Below are positions 1 to 6,570 of a DNA stretch of 64,000 nt, one piece after another. Origin of the DNA: Brachybacterium sp. FME24 (GTDB lineage: Bacteria > Actinomycetota > Actinomycetes > Actinomycetales > Dermabacteraceae). The notes under the pieces are model-generated. The model was not told where the DNA came from and did not search any database. It saw only the letters and a program-made list of their open reading frames with translations. The DNA lies in assembly GCF_014897705.1 (NCBI RefSeq), contig NZ_JABUXV010000002.1, positions 1 to 64,000 of the forward strand, read 5' to 3'. The translations under genes and the position numbers were made by a program. Each line of letters starts with the position of its first letter. The first letter of the stretch is position 1.

Positions 1-90
1 CTCGTCAGAGACGATCACGGGGCCACCGCGCTACACCACTATGCGGGACTCAACTGGTCGCGTGAATGCGCCGCGTTCAAGGGAGCCTGA
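1..90 (+). CDS. Possible 3' end of an unidentified gene
   Basis: Reading frame 1 is open from the first base and ends at TGA 88-90, giving 29 residues with no start inside the window. The C-terminal peptide contains HHYAGLNWSRE, which I do not recognise. The stretch is short enough to be open by chance, and the bases look somewhat less GC-rich than most of the window. If real, it is the tail of a gene entering from the left, about 90 bp before the ArsR regulator on the same strand. Confidence 0.3.
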   Translation, partial: LVRDDHGATALHHYAGLNWSRECAAFKGA

Positions 91-180
91 CCCGCGACCT
101 CGCCAATGGCGGCTCGACGACTCCGCCCACTCTATACAAGGCCGCTTGTGCAACTCTGCTTGTGCGACTAAGGTCTGGAC

Positions 181-759
181 ATGAACAACCGACGTCCACC
201 CAGCCCCTTCAACGTGTCCCGGACGAGCGCACTTGCCGCCTTCGCCAGTCCTGTTCGCTCACGCATCATGGACCTCCTGGCTGCCGACGGTCCCGTCACT
301 GCTGGCCATGTCTCCTCTGAACTAGGCATCGCGCCAGGAAGCGCATCGCACCACCTCAAGGTGCTCAGCAACGCGGGACTCATCGAGGAAGCGCACGGCG
401 TTAGCTCTGATGAGCGCAAGCACTTCTGGAAGCTCTCGCACCCCACTACGCGCTGGAGCCGTGAGGAAATCACCGACTTTGCAGCCCGTAGCGCCGCCTT
501 CGAGGCTGAGCAACTGGCGCTCGAGCAGCAGTTTGCGCGGTCTCGCCGTTCACTCGTGGACACCGCCGATTCTGACGGCGCCGTGACTAGCACCTTCGCT
601 ACGCAAGGATGGGCTCGCCTGACCAGTATGGAGATGGCGGCCCTGAGGGACGAGCTCGTTGAGGTAGTGCGCCGCTGGGAGTTCCGCGAGATCCCGGACG
701 ATGGGATCGACCGTCAAAGCTGTTTCGTCTTCGCTCGAGGATTCCCCGCTAGGCCGTGA
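181..759 (+). CDS. ArsR/HTH_20-family transcriptional regulator
   Basis: This 192-residue protein has an N-terminal winged helix (about residues 15-95). It opens with ALAAFASPVRSRIMDLL and a recognition region containing GSASHHLKVLSNAGLI, typical of ArsR-like DNA-binding domains. A helical C-terminal half (about 100-165) probably dimerises, and the tail FVFARGFPARP resembles HTH_20 regulators that neighbour MFS transporter genes. I see no cluster of metal-binding cysteines, so a metal sensor is unlikely and the ligand is unknown. The ATG at 181 follows a weak AAGG. The stop overlaps a GTG at 756 that could once have begun a coupled partner gene, but no protein family continues beyond about residue 13 of that frame, where a mobile-element-like sequence begins. 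Confidence 0.85.
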   Translation: MNNRRPPSPFNVSRTSALAAFASPVRSRIMDLLAADGPVTAGHVSSELGIAPGSASHHLKVLSNAGLIEEAHGVSSDERKHFWKLSHPTTRWSREEITDFAARSAAFEAEQLALEQQFARSRRSLVDTADSDGAVTSTFATQGWARLTSMEMAALRDELVEVVRRWEFREIPDDGIDRQSCFVFARGFPARP

Positions 760-804
760 GCCCACAACCGAGGGCCATCTCAAGCGGTCAACGTGAAATG
801 GGGC

Positions 805-950
805 TGTCGCACAAGAAGGTGTCCCACGCACGCCGCGAGGTACGTCCCAAATTGGGGCATCCGATCCGGACAGTCACTAGACGGTCATTTACGGTTCCCA
901 GTAGGTCACGAAAGTACACTTTTGCGACACATCTGTCGCACTGGGTGTAC
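805..950. repeat. Resolvase-site-like inverted repeats, possible mobile-element scar
   Basis: At 923-940 lies TGCGACA, four bases, TGTCGCA. It sits inside a wider inverted pair, GTACAC at 914-919 and GTGTAC at 945-950. A third TGTCGCA lies at 805-811. Nested, repeated half-sites of this kind resemble the res regions where serine resolvases of Tn3-like elements bind. No recombinase or transposase gene is present, so this could be a solo site left after excision or decay. An operator for an unlinked regulator is the alternative. Confidence 0.4.
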
Positions 951-992
951 CCACTGCAACAGGCCCAGACCGTACGGATCCACATGGTGCGA

Positions 993-1739
993 TCACAGCA
1001 GCACACCACCGGACACCTCGATGCGCTCACCGGTGGCCCAGCGAAACTCGTGGGAGACCAGGGCAGAGATCGCGTCGGCGATGTCATCCGGGTCGCCCAC
1101 TCGCCCGAGAGCGGTCTGCTCGGACAGTGCCTCGCGCATGGCGTCGCTGTCGCGCATGGCTCCACCGTTGAAGTCGGTCGCGGTCGGCCCGGGGGCGATC
1201 GAGTTGACCCGAATGCCCCGCGGGCCCAGTTCGAGGGCGAGGCTCCGGGTCAGTGCTTCGAGCGCCTTCTTCGATGCGGCATAGACGGAGGTCGCCGGGC
1301 TGACGTGCCGGCTGAGCGAACTCGACACGTTCACGATGCGGGCCCCGTCCGACAGGTGGGGCAGAAAGGCTTGCGTGACGAAGAGCGGGCCGCGGACGTT
1401 GACGGCGAAGGTGGCGTCGAAGTCTTCTGCCGTCACGTCGCCGAGCGGCGCGAACAGCCCCACCCCGGCGTTGTTGACCAGCACATCGAGAGTGCTGGCG
1501 TTCCACTCCTGCCTGATCCCGGCGAGGACCGCACCGCGAGCCGCCTCGAGGGAGGGAAGGTCTGCGACATCCAACTGAATCGCAATGGCTTCGCCACCCG
1601 ATTCGACGATCTCGTCCACGACCTCGCTCGCACCGCCCCGCGAGGCCGCGACGACTCTGATCCTGTTCCGGGCCAGAGCGAGCGCGGTGGCCCGACCGAG
1701 TCCGCGGTTGGCCCCGGTCACGAGAGCGATACGAGTCAT
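993..1739 (-). CDS. SDR-family NAD(P)-dependent oxidoreductase
   Basis: This 248-residue classical short-chain dehydrogenase/reductase shows TGANRGLG (residues 8-15) for NAD(P) binding, NNAG at 89-92, and a catalytic set of Ser140, Tyr153 and Lys157 in YAASK. The end, GERIEVSGGVLL, is the usual SDR C-terminus. The substrate cannot be told from sequence. The start chosen is ATG 1739-1737, because the cofactor motif begins directly after it; a longer frame upstream is not SDR-like and would cross the operator. It is divergent from the TetR gene across a palindromic operator, so it is the likely target of that repressor, perhaps in detoxifying a reactive carbonyl or a xenobiotic. Confidence 0.93.
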   Translation of the reverse strand: MTRIALVTGANRGLGRATALALARNRIRVVAASRGGASEVVDEIVESGGEAIAIQLDVADLPSLEAARGAVLAGIRQEWNASTLDVLVNNAGVGLFAPLGDVTAEDFDATFAVNVRGPLFVTQAFLPHLSDGARIVNVSSSLSRHVSPATSVYAASKKALEALTRSLALELGPRGIRVNSIAPGPTATDFNGGAMRDSDAMREALSEQTALGRVGDPDDIADAISALVSHEFRWATGERIEVSGGVLL

Positions 1740-1748
1740 GTCATCTCC

Positions 1749-1770
1749 AGTAAGTAAATGAGTACTTACT
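1749..1770. promoter_or_regulatory. TetR operator between the SDR and TetR genes
   Basis: There is a perfect inverted repeat, AGTAAGTA (1749-1756), six bases, TACTTACT (1763-1770). It lies in an AT-rich island 10 bp from the SDR start and about 55 bp from the TetR start. The position between divergent genes and the symmetry fit a TetR dimer site that would control both promoters. Confidence 0.75.
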
Positions 1771-1824
1771 TGTAAGATAATGGGCGAGCACAGGCCAGTC
1801 AAGACCAACCCGAGGGGGCGACGC

Positions 1825-2385
1825 ATGGCACGTGACGCTGCAGCCACGAAGGAGCGCATACTCGCCGCGGCGACCATGGAGTTCGCCGCCCACGGCTTCG
1901 CCGGCGGGCGCGTGGAGCGGATCGCCTCCCAGGCGCAGAGCAACGTTCGGATGATCTACGCGTACTACGACGGCAAGAGCGGCCTGTTCGATGCCACCCT
2001 CGCGGAGGCGCTGCGTCGCATGGCCGAGAACGTCCCTCCGCGCCCGGAGGATCTCGCGGGGTGGGCCGGGGACGTGTTCGACCATCATCAGCGCTTCCCC
2101 GAAGTCCTCCGCCTGAGCATGTGGGCTCAGCTCGAGCGACCAGAGGCCACCGCTGAGCCGCACGATATCTACCGGAACAAGACGCTCGCCGTCGCGACGG
2201 CAGCCGCGCGCCCGCTGTCGGCGGTCGACGTCCTGGTCTTCATCTACGCGATCGCGCAAGCCTGGCAGCTCTCACCAGAAGGGCTTACCGGCCTCGAGGA
2301 CGATCCGGTCAGTGGTGAGGCAGTTGCCGCTCGCCGACAATCGGTCGTCACCGCCGTCGAGCGAATGCTGCAAGCCCACCCCTGA
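1825..2385 (+). CDS. TetR/AcrR-family transcriptional regulator
   Basis: This 186-residue protein has the TetR DNA-binding domain in its first 60 residues (KERILAAATMEFAAHGF, then the recognition helix region NVRMIYAYYDGKSGLF). The ligand-binding part is helical and follows the TetR_C pattern of small actinobacterial repressors, with a VFIYAIAQAWQLSPEGL segment. The ATG at 1825 is preferred because GAGGGGG lies 7 bp upstream. An in-frame ATG at 1780 has no ribosome-binding site and sits 10 bp from the operator. It is divergent from the SDR gene and probably represses both; the inducer is unknown. Confidence 0.9.
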   Translation: MARDAAATKERILAAATMEFAAHGFAGGRVERIASQAQSNVRMIYAYYDGKSGLFDATLAEALRRMAENVPPRPEDLAGWAGDVFDHHQRFPEVLRLSMWAQLERPEATAEPHDIYRNKTLAVATAAARPLSAVDVLVFIYAIAQAWQLSPEGLTGLEDDPVSGEAVAARRQSVVTAVERMLQAHP

Positions 2386-2496
2386 GTCGCCGGGCCGACG
2401 AGGGGTACCTGGTCTCGATACCGTCACGCCTCGGATGCCCGGACTCCGCCGACCATAGAGTCGATGTACCCGGTTCGCCCGCGCGAGGAGGTTGTC

Positions 2497-2952
2497 ATGA
2501 GGTATGTGCTCGAGAGGACCCGACGCTGCGCTCTGGCCGGCCTGGCCGGCCTCGCGATCGCCGCCGCCGCCGCGGGATGCGGGTGGGAGCCGCCGGAGGG
2601 CTCCTCGACGTTCGCGGTTCCCACGTCATCGTGGGAAGAGGGCGACAACTCGTTCGACGCGATGGTGGGCGGTGACTTGGCCATCGACGGCGAGGGGTGC
2701 ACCTTCCTGGACGAGACCTTGACGGTGGGCGTCATCTTCCCCACCGCGATCGGGGTCACCCAGGAGGACGGCACTCGTGTCGTCGTTCACGAACGCACCG
2801 GCGACGTCTTCGCGGCCGAAGGCGACGCCGTCATCTATGGTGGTGGGTACGGCCCGCGCCCCGACGCCTGGAGCGAGGTCTGCAGCTCGACGCCCACCGA
2901 GGTCGCAGTGGTCCACGACGCCCCGAAGGGCGACCCGATCGCCCGTGCGTGA
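2497..2952 (+). CDS. Secreted lipoprotein of unknown function
   Basis: This is a 151-residue predicted lipoprotein. After a basic start (MRYVLERTRR) comes an Ala/Leu-rich hydrophobic stretch ending AAGC, with Cys28 as the acylation site. The mature part is acidic, has two further cysteines (near GEGCTF and SEVCSS) that could form a disulfide, and has no domain I recognise. The start ATG 2497 follows GAGGAGG closely; an upstream in-frame start at 2464 would put a poor leader before the signal. It stands alone, and the MerR gene 20 bp downstream is convergent. Confidence 0.75.
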   Translation: MRYVLERTRRCALAGLAGLAIAAAAAGCGWEPPEGSSTFAVPTSSWEEGDNSFDAMVGGDLAIDGEGCTFLDETLTVGVIFPTAIGVTQEDGTRVVVHERTGDVFAAEGDAVIYGGGYGPRPDAWSEVCSSTPTEVAVVHDAPKGDPIARA

Positions 2953-2971
2953 GCAGCCCGGCGGGCGTTAG

Positions 2972-3805
2972 TCAGCGAGCCTGATCCGTGGGGTCGATCC
3001 GTGCGGGGCCCAGAAAGCCCTGTGCGACCTGGCATCGGAACGGGTCCCCGTCGAGGTAGATCTCGCGCGGCGGCCCCACCGGGCGGTTTCCGTCCCGGGA
3101 CGCGGCGCCGCGTACGGCGTCGAACGAGCGGAGGATCGTCGGGAACTGCACCTCCCCGAACGGCACCTCGACGAAGAACTCCGATCCGGCAGGTTCGATC
3201 CCGTCTGCGGTCGACGGGTCGAGGACGGGGACGCGCACGTCGATCGGGCCGTCCGACTCCCAGCTCACCTCGCCGTGATAGGCGACGACGAGGGGTGAGG
3301 ACCGGTCGATGTTCTCTCCTGCGCGGCCGACGAGGGCCGCGGCGGCGCGCTCGATCTGCGCGGGGAGATCACCGGCGGTCGTGCGCACAGTGCGCGAGAC
3401 GAACGCCTGGGCGGCCACCTCCCGGCTGTGCACCTCGGTCGTGCCCCCGTCGCCTGCGGAGCGATCATCGCCGTGGGGGCTCGCGAGATCGTCGAGCAGG
3501 GCGACGGCTCGTTCATGTGCGCGGATCATCTCCGCTCTGTACGCGCCGAGCAGAGCGGGGCGGTCCTCGTCCGCAGCGTCCAGCACTGCGCCGATGCGCG
3601 CGAGAGGCATGTCGGCGCGGCGCAGCAGGGCGATCAACTGCGCGCGCTCCGCCTGCGTCGGCAGGTAGTAGCGATATCCCGTGTACTCGTCGACCAGGTC
3701 CGGGCGCAGCAGACCGCGACGCTCGTAGAGGCGCAACGCCTTCGGGGACAGCCAGGTGAGCCGGCTGAACTCTCCGATCGACAACCTCTCGGCGGGCTCG
3801 CTCAT
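2972..3805 (-). CDS. MerR-family regulator with GyrI-like effector domain
   Basis: This 277-residue regulator has an N-terminal MerR winged helix (about 5-75; IGEFSRLTWLSPKALRLYERRGLL and a GYRYY wing), a helical linker (about 80-115), and a C-terminal GyrI-like/AraC effector-binding domain (about 130-265; LVVAYHGEV and EFFVEVPFGEV). This BmrR-like layout typically senses bulky drug-like ligands and activates from spacers of about 19 bp. Its ATG overlaps the TGA of the upstream gene (ATGA), so the two are translationally coupled. That partner is a free-standing copy of the same effector fold. No obvious efflux pump is adjacent, so the target is unclear. Confidence 0.88.
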   Translation of the reverse strand: MSEPAERLSIGEFSRLTWLSPKALRLYERRGLLRPDLVDEYTGYRYYLPTQAERAQLIALLRRADMPLARIGAVLDAADEDRPALLGAYRAEMIRAHERAVALLDDLASPHGDDRSAGDGGTTEVHSREVAAQAFVSRTVRTTAGDLPAQIERAAAALVGRAGENIDRSSPLVVAYHGEVSWESDGPIDVRVPVLDPSTADGIEPAGSEFFVEVPFGEVQFPTILRSFDAVRGAASRDGNRPVGPPREIYLDGDPFRCQVAQGFLGPARIDPTDQAR

Positions 3806-4296
3806 GCCAGCAAGTATGCAACCTCGATGTCCCACCTGCTGCGGTCCGGCTCGGCCTGCGGGTCCGTGAGGAACTGCTCCGTGCGTGCGTGCCAGAAGAT
3901 CCCGTCCGGGCGTTCATCGATCGCCAGATCGAGCCCCTGGTCACCGGCCCACTGCCACATCTCGGCGTGCACCGTCTCGAGCACATCCGGGCCGCCGTCC
4001 GGTCGCGCCACCAGGTAGCGCCCCGAGGGGAGCGCACCCGTCACGAATCCTTCTCCGAGCTCCAGGGGCGCGGCCACGGGGACCGAGACGGTGATATCCA
4101 TGGGGTCCGCAGCGGTTCGCAGGCGGTGGTACTGATAGATCGGGCCTCCCCAGGGGATGCCGCCCGCCGCCGCGAGAGCCGCGTAGACCTTCGGCACGTA
4201 CGCATTCACTCGATCCCACTGAGCGAGCTCGGCCGTCATCGTGACGCCGACCCACGCACGCTCGGTGCGCTCCTCGACCTCAAATCCCTTCATCAT
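3802..4296 (-). CDS. GyrI-like small-molecule-binding protein
   Basis: This 164-residue stand-alone GyrI-like/effector-binding domain starts MMKGFEVEER. It shows the family pattern of a paired beta-alpha-beta repeat with PMDITVSVPVAAPL and LPSGRYLVARPDGG. There is no DNA-binding domain. AGGAGG at 4303-4308 points to ATG 4296 rather than the GTG at 4317 of the longer frame. Its stop overlaps the start of the MerR regulator, whose C-terminus carries the same fold. The protein may sequester or hydrolyse the ligand the regulator senses; GyrI-like proteins are known both as ligand binders and as cyclopropanoid hydrolases. The role here is inferred only. Confidence 0.8.
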   Translation of the reverse strand: MMKGFEVEERTERAWVGVTMTAELAQWDRVNAYVPKVYAALAAAGGIPWGGPIYQYHRLRTAADPMDITVSVPVAAPLELGEGFVTGALPSGRYLVARPDGGPDVLETVHAEMWQWAGDQGLDLAIDERPDGIFWHARTEQFLTDPQAEPDRSRWDIEVAYLLA

Positions 4297-4426
4297 GATC
4301 ATCCTCCTGGTCGCCACCCGACTCTCGAATGGGCCACTGCCCAGGAGACGGGTTCACCCAAGGGCAAGGTCAACACCGTGAAGCGATCCAGGCATTGCAC
4401 CGAGAGGAGCGTCTCCCCATGGCGGC

Positions 4427-4461
4427 TTGACCTTTACATCAGTGTGAATGTTGAAGGATGG
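4427..4461 (+). promoter_or_regulatory. MerR-type promoter/operator of the nitroreductase gene
   Basis: A TTGACC -35-like hexamer at 4427-4432 runs into an imperfect dyad with ACAT and ATGT arms around CAGTGTGA. The whole element aligns base for base with the element at 6525-6559 read on the minus strand: both read TTGAC, then TT, ACA, AGTGT and AATGTTG at identical spacing. It ends 54 bp before the nitroreductase ATG. The nearby MerR gene at 5202-5582 is the likely regulator. Confidence 0.6.
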
Positions 4462-4515
4462 CTGTGCTCCGGCACGGAGCGCACGACAGTCGCACTGCAC
4501 GAGAGGTCTGTATCC

Positions 4516-5250
4516 ATGTCCACGATCACCGAGGTCATCCGTTCGCGTCGTTCTCCGCGGGCTTTCCTGCCCGATCCCGTCCCCGGGGGCGTGATCCGTG
4601 AGGTGCTCGAGGATGCCCGCTGGGCGCCCTCGCACAGCAACACCCAGCCGTGGACCACACACGTCGTCTCCGGGCCTGCGCGGGACGCACTGAGTTCAGC
4701 GCTGCTGGAGGCGCACGATGCCGAGAGGCGTTCTCCGGACTTCACCGAGACCTATGGCGACGGTGTGCATCTGGAACGCTCACAGCACCTCGCTGCCGCG
4801 ACCTACGGGGCCCGCGGTATCGCCCGGGGGGACCATGAAGGGCGCAACGAGGTGGTGCGCGAGAACCTGCGGTTCTACGGCGCCCCGCACGTGGCGATGC
4901 TGTTCGTGCCACAGCTTGGCGATGGAGTGCGAGCAGCCAGCGACGTCGGCATGTACGCGCAGAACTTCCTGCTGTCGCTGCACGGCCACGGGTACCAGGG
5001 GATCCCTCAGGCGGTGCACGGCATGTACGCCGACGCGGTGCGCAGCGCGCTCGGCGTGCCCAGGGACCAGAAGCTGCTCTTCGGTATCGCGTTCGGGACG
5101 GCTGACCCGGCTTCGCCCCTGCGCAGCCTCGAGATCGGGCGCGTCCCGCTGGACCGGAGCGTCGTGCTGCATGACTCGGACGTGTTCGACGAGGGCGCCC
5201 CTCAGGAGGCGGCGGAGTCCGGGATGGCGCGGTCCATCGCGTCGATGTAG
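4516..5250 (+). CDS. Nitroreductase-family FMN oxidoreductase
   Basis: This 244-residue nitroreductase-fold protein has the FMN-phosphate-binding start VIRSRRSPRAF and the active-site-proximal WAPSHSNTQPW (about 36-46). The usual mid-domain pattern DVGMYAQNFLLSLHGHGY follows, and FGIAFG lies near the end. The family uses NAD(P)H to reduce nitro compounds, quinones or flavins in the cytoplasm. The ATG at 4516 gives the canonical N-terminus. Upstream is a MerR-type promoter motif. Its last 49 bp are antisense to the 3' end of the MerR gene, so the two genes converge with a real coding overlap. Regulation by oxidants or electrophiles through that MerR protein is likely. Confidence 0.92.
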   Translation: MSTITEVIRSRRSPRAFLPDPVPGGVIREVLEDARWAPSHSNTQPWTTHVVSGPARDALSSALLEAHDAERRSPDFTETYGDGVHLERSQHLAAATYGARGIARGDHEGRNEVVRENLRFYGAPHVAMLFVPQLGDGVRAASDVGMYAQNFLLSLHGHGYQGIPQAVHGMYADAVRSALGVPRDQKLLFGIAFGTADPASPLRSLEIGRVPLDRSVVLHDSDVFDEGAPQEAAESGMARSIASM

Positions 5251-5582
5251 CGCGTCAGGGCGACCCGGTTCTGCTCGAGGAACGAGATGCGCTCTGTCAT
5301 CTTGTCGCGCTGCTCGACCAGCAGTTCTCGCAGTTCCGGGTCGGGGTCGGCGACCACCGTGGCCTCGGTGTCGTTCAGGCACGGGAGCATGTCGCCGATG
5401 ATCCGCGTCGGGATCCCCGAGTCGAGCAGCCCGCGGATCTTGCGAACCCGGTTCACGAGGTAGTCGTCGTACTCGCGGTACCCGTTGTCGAGCCGTCGGG
5501 GCGTGATCAGGCCCTGCTCCTCGTAGTACCTCAGCATGCGCGTCGGCACCCCGGTCCTCTTCGTCAGTTCCCCGATCCTCAT
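5202..5582 (-). CDS. MerR-family transcriptional regulator
   Basis: This short MerR protein (126 residues) has the winged helix at 1-70 (MRIGELTKRTGVPTRMLRYY, GYREYDDYLVNRV). A coiled-coil dimer helix follows at about 78-118, and there is almost no C-terminal effector domain. The only cysteine (PCLND, about residue 68) lies at the wing/helix junction, so a metal site is unlikely but single-cysteine redox or electrophile sensing is possible. It converges with and overlaps the nitroreductase. Two copies of one promoter motif, before the nitroreductase and before the NADP reductase, flank its gene, which makes it their probable activator. Confidence 0.9.
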   Translation of the reverse strand: MRIGELTKRTGVPTRMLRYYEEQGLITPRRLDNGYREYDDYLVNRVRKIRGLLDSGIPTRIIGDMLPCLNDTEATVVADPDPELRELLVEQRDKMTERISFLEQNRVALTRYIDAMDRAIPDSAAS

Positions 5583-5669
5583 GCGCGCTCCTTCATCGTG
5601 GTGTCCATGCCGCTCGGCACGGAGGCGCTGGCAGCTTGCTACCGGCCGCCCGTACGGGTAGTGCGACGC

Positions 5670-6386
5670 TCAGAACTCCCTCTCGGCCACCGCTGCACGG
5701 GAGGAGGAGGTGACCAGGTCATCGAGCCGGGGCGCGGGCAGCGGGGCTCCCATGTCAGCAGAGAAATTGGACAAGAACGACTCGGGATCAGCGGCGTAGA
5801 TCAGGGTGTACGCCCCCGATTCCGGCTCGGTCCTCCAGGACTCCGCAAGCGGGCCGGCGTCGACCGGATCGAAACCGACGCTGCCGACAACACCTGCAAC
5901 GAGTGCCTTCGCCTCGTCGGAGTCCCCGAAGATGGCCATGCCCGACCGGTCCCCTGCTCCTGCCGGACGGGTGAGCGACGGGATGTGATGGGCGACGATG
6001 TTGTTGAACGCCTTCACGATCACCGCACCGGGGAGAAGCTTCGTCTCGTACTCGGCGGTCGTGAGGTCGAGGGAGTCGAGCTCGGCGATCCGGCCGTCGC
6101 GGCTGGGGTAGTAGTTCCCGGTCGAGAGCACGGTGCGGCCGGAGAGAGCCTCCAGCGGAAGGGACCCGTAAGCCGACAGCGGGACCGCGAGGATCGTGAG
6201 GTCGCCGAATCCGGCCGCCTCCTCCACCGTCCCTGCCTGCGCTCCGGAACCGAGCTCCGCCACGAGTTCTGCGAGGGTCTCGGGACCGCGAGAGTTCGCG
6301 ATCATCACCTCGCTTCCCGCCGCGACGCCAAGACGAGCGAGTCCGGATCCGATCGAGCCACTGCCGATGATGCCCATCCGAGTCAT
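5670..6386 (-). CDS. NADPH-dependent F420 reductase-like oxidoreductase
   Basis: This 238-residue Rossmann protein of the F420-dependent NADP oxidoreductase (NADP_oxidored_coenz-F420) family begins MTRMGIIGSGSIGSGLARL with GxGxxG at 8-13. It continues with IANSRGPETL for the NADP phosphate, ILAVPLSA, and KAFNNIVA, as in family members. Many actinobacterial members reduce small organic substrates rather than F420, so the true electron partner is open. ATG 6386 is chosen because GGAG lies just upstream and the fold begins there. The promoter motif about 140 bp upstream leaves a long untranslated leader. It is probably co-regulated with the nitroreductase by the adjacent MerR protein. Confidence 0.88.
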   Translation of the reverse strand: MTRMGIIGSGSIGSGLARLGVAAGSEVMIANSRGPETLAELVAELGSGAQAGTVEEAAGFGDLTILAVPLSAYGSLPLEALSGRTVLSTGNYYPSRDGRIAELDSLDLTTAEYETKLLPGAVIVKAFNNIVAHHIPSLTRPAGAGDRSGMAIFGDSDEAKALVAGVVGSVGFDPVDAGPLAESWRTEPESGAYTLIYAADPESFLSNFSADMGAPLPAPRLDDLVTSSSRAAVAEREF

Positions 6387-6524
6387 GCGATTCTCCTTGG
6401 TCTCCGTCGGCACCTGCCGACTCCGCCCTGCCGCACGACCACTGCACTGCGCCCGCGACGGACGCCGATCGCGCGAGAGCCCCACGCAACCTTCCCTCGA
6501 GGAGAAGGGCCCAGGGCTCCACAG

Positions 6525-6559
6525 CCAGTGTCCAACATTGACACTACTGTCAATGTCAA
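6525..6559 (-). promoter_or_regulatory. MerR-type promoter/operator of the NADP reductase gene
   Basis: The dyad is ACATTGACA (6535-6543), a CTAC spacer, and TGTCAATGT (6548-6556), perfect over nine bases per arm. Read on the minus strand, a TTGAC hexamer begins at 6559, and the element matches the one at 4427-4461 at most positions. The two together give good evidence for a shared MerR-family activator. Confidence 0.7.
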
Positions 6560-6570
6560 TCCGGGCGAGG

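Noticed and set aside
756-1757. A 333-codon plus-strand frame opposite the SDR gene
   Set aside because: It has no domain, and it runs antisense through a clear SDR gene and its promoter; the third-position GC pattern explains the open frame.
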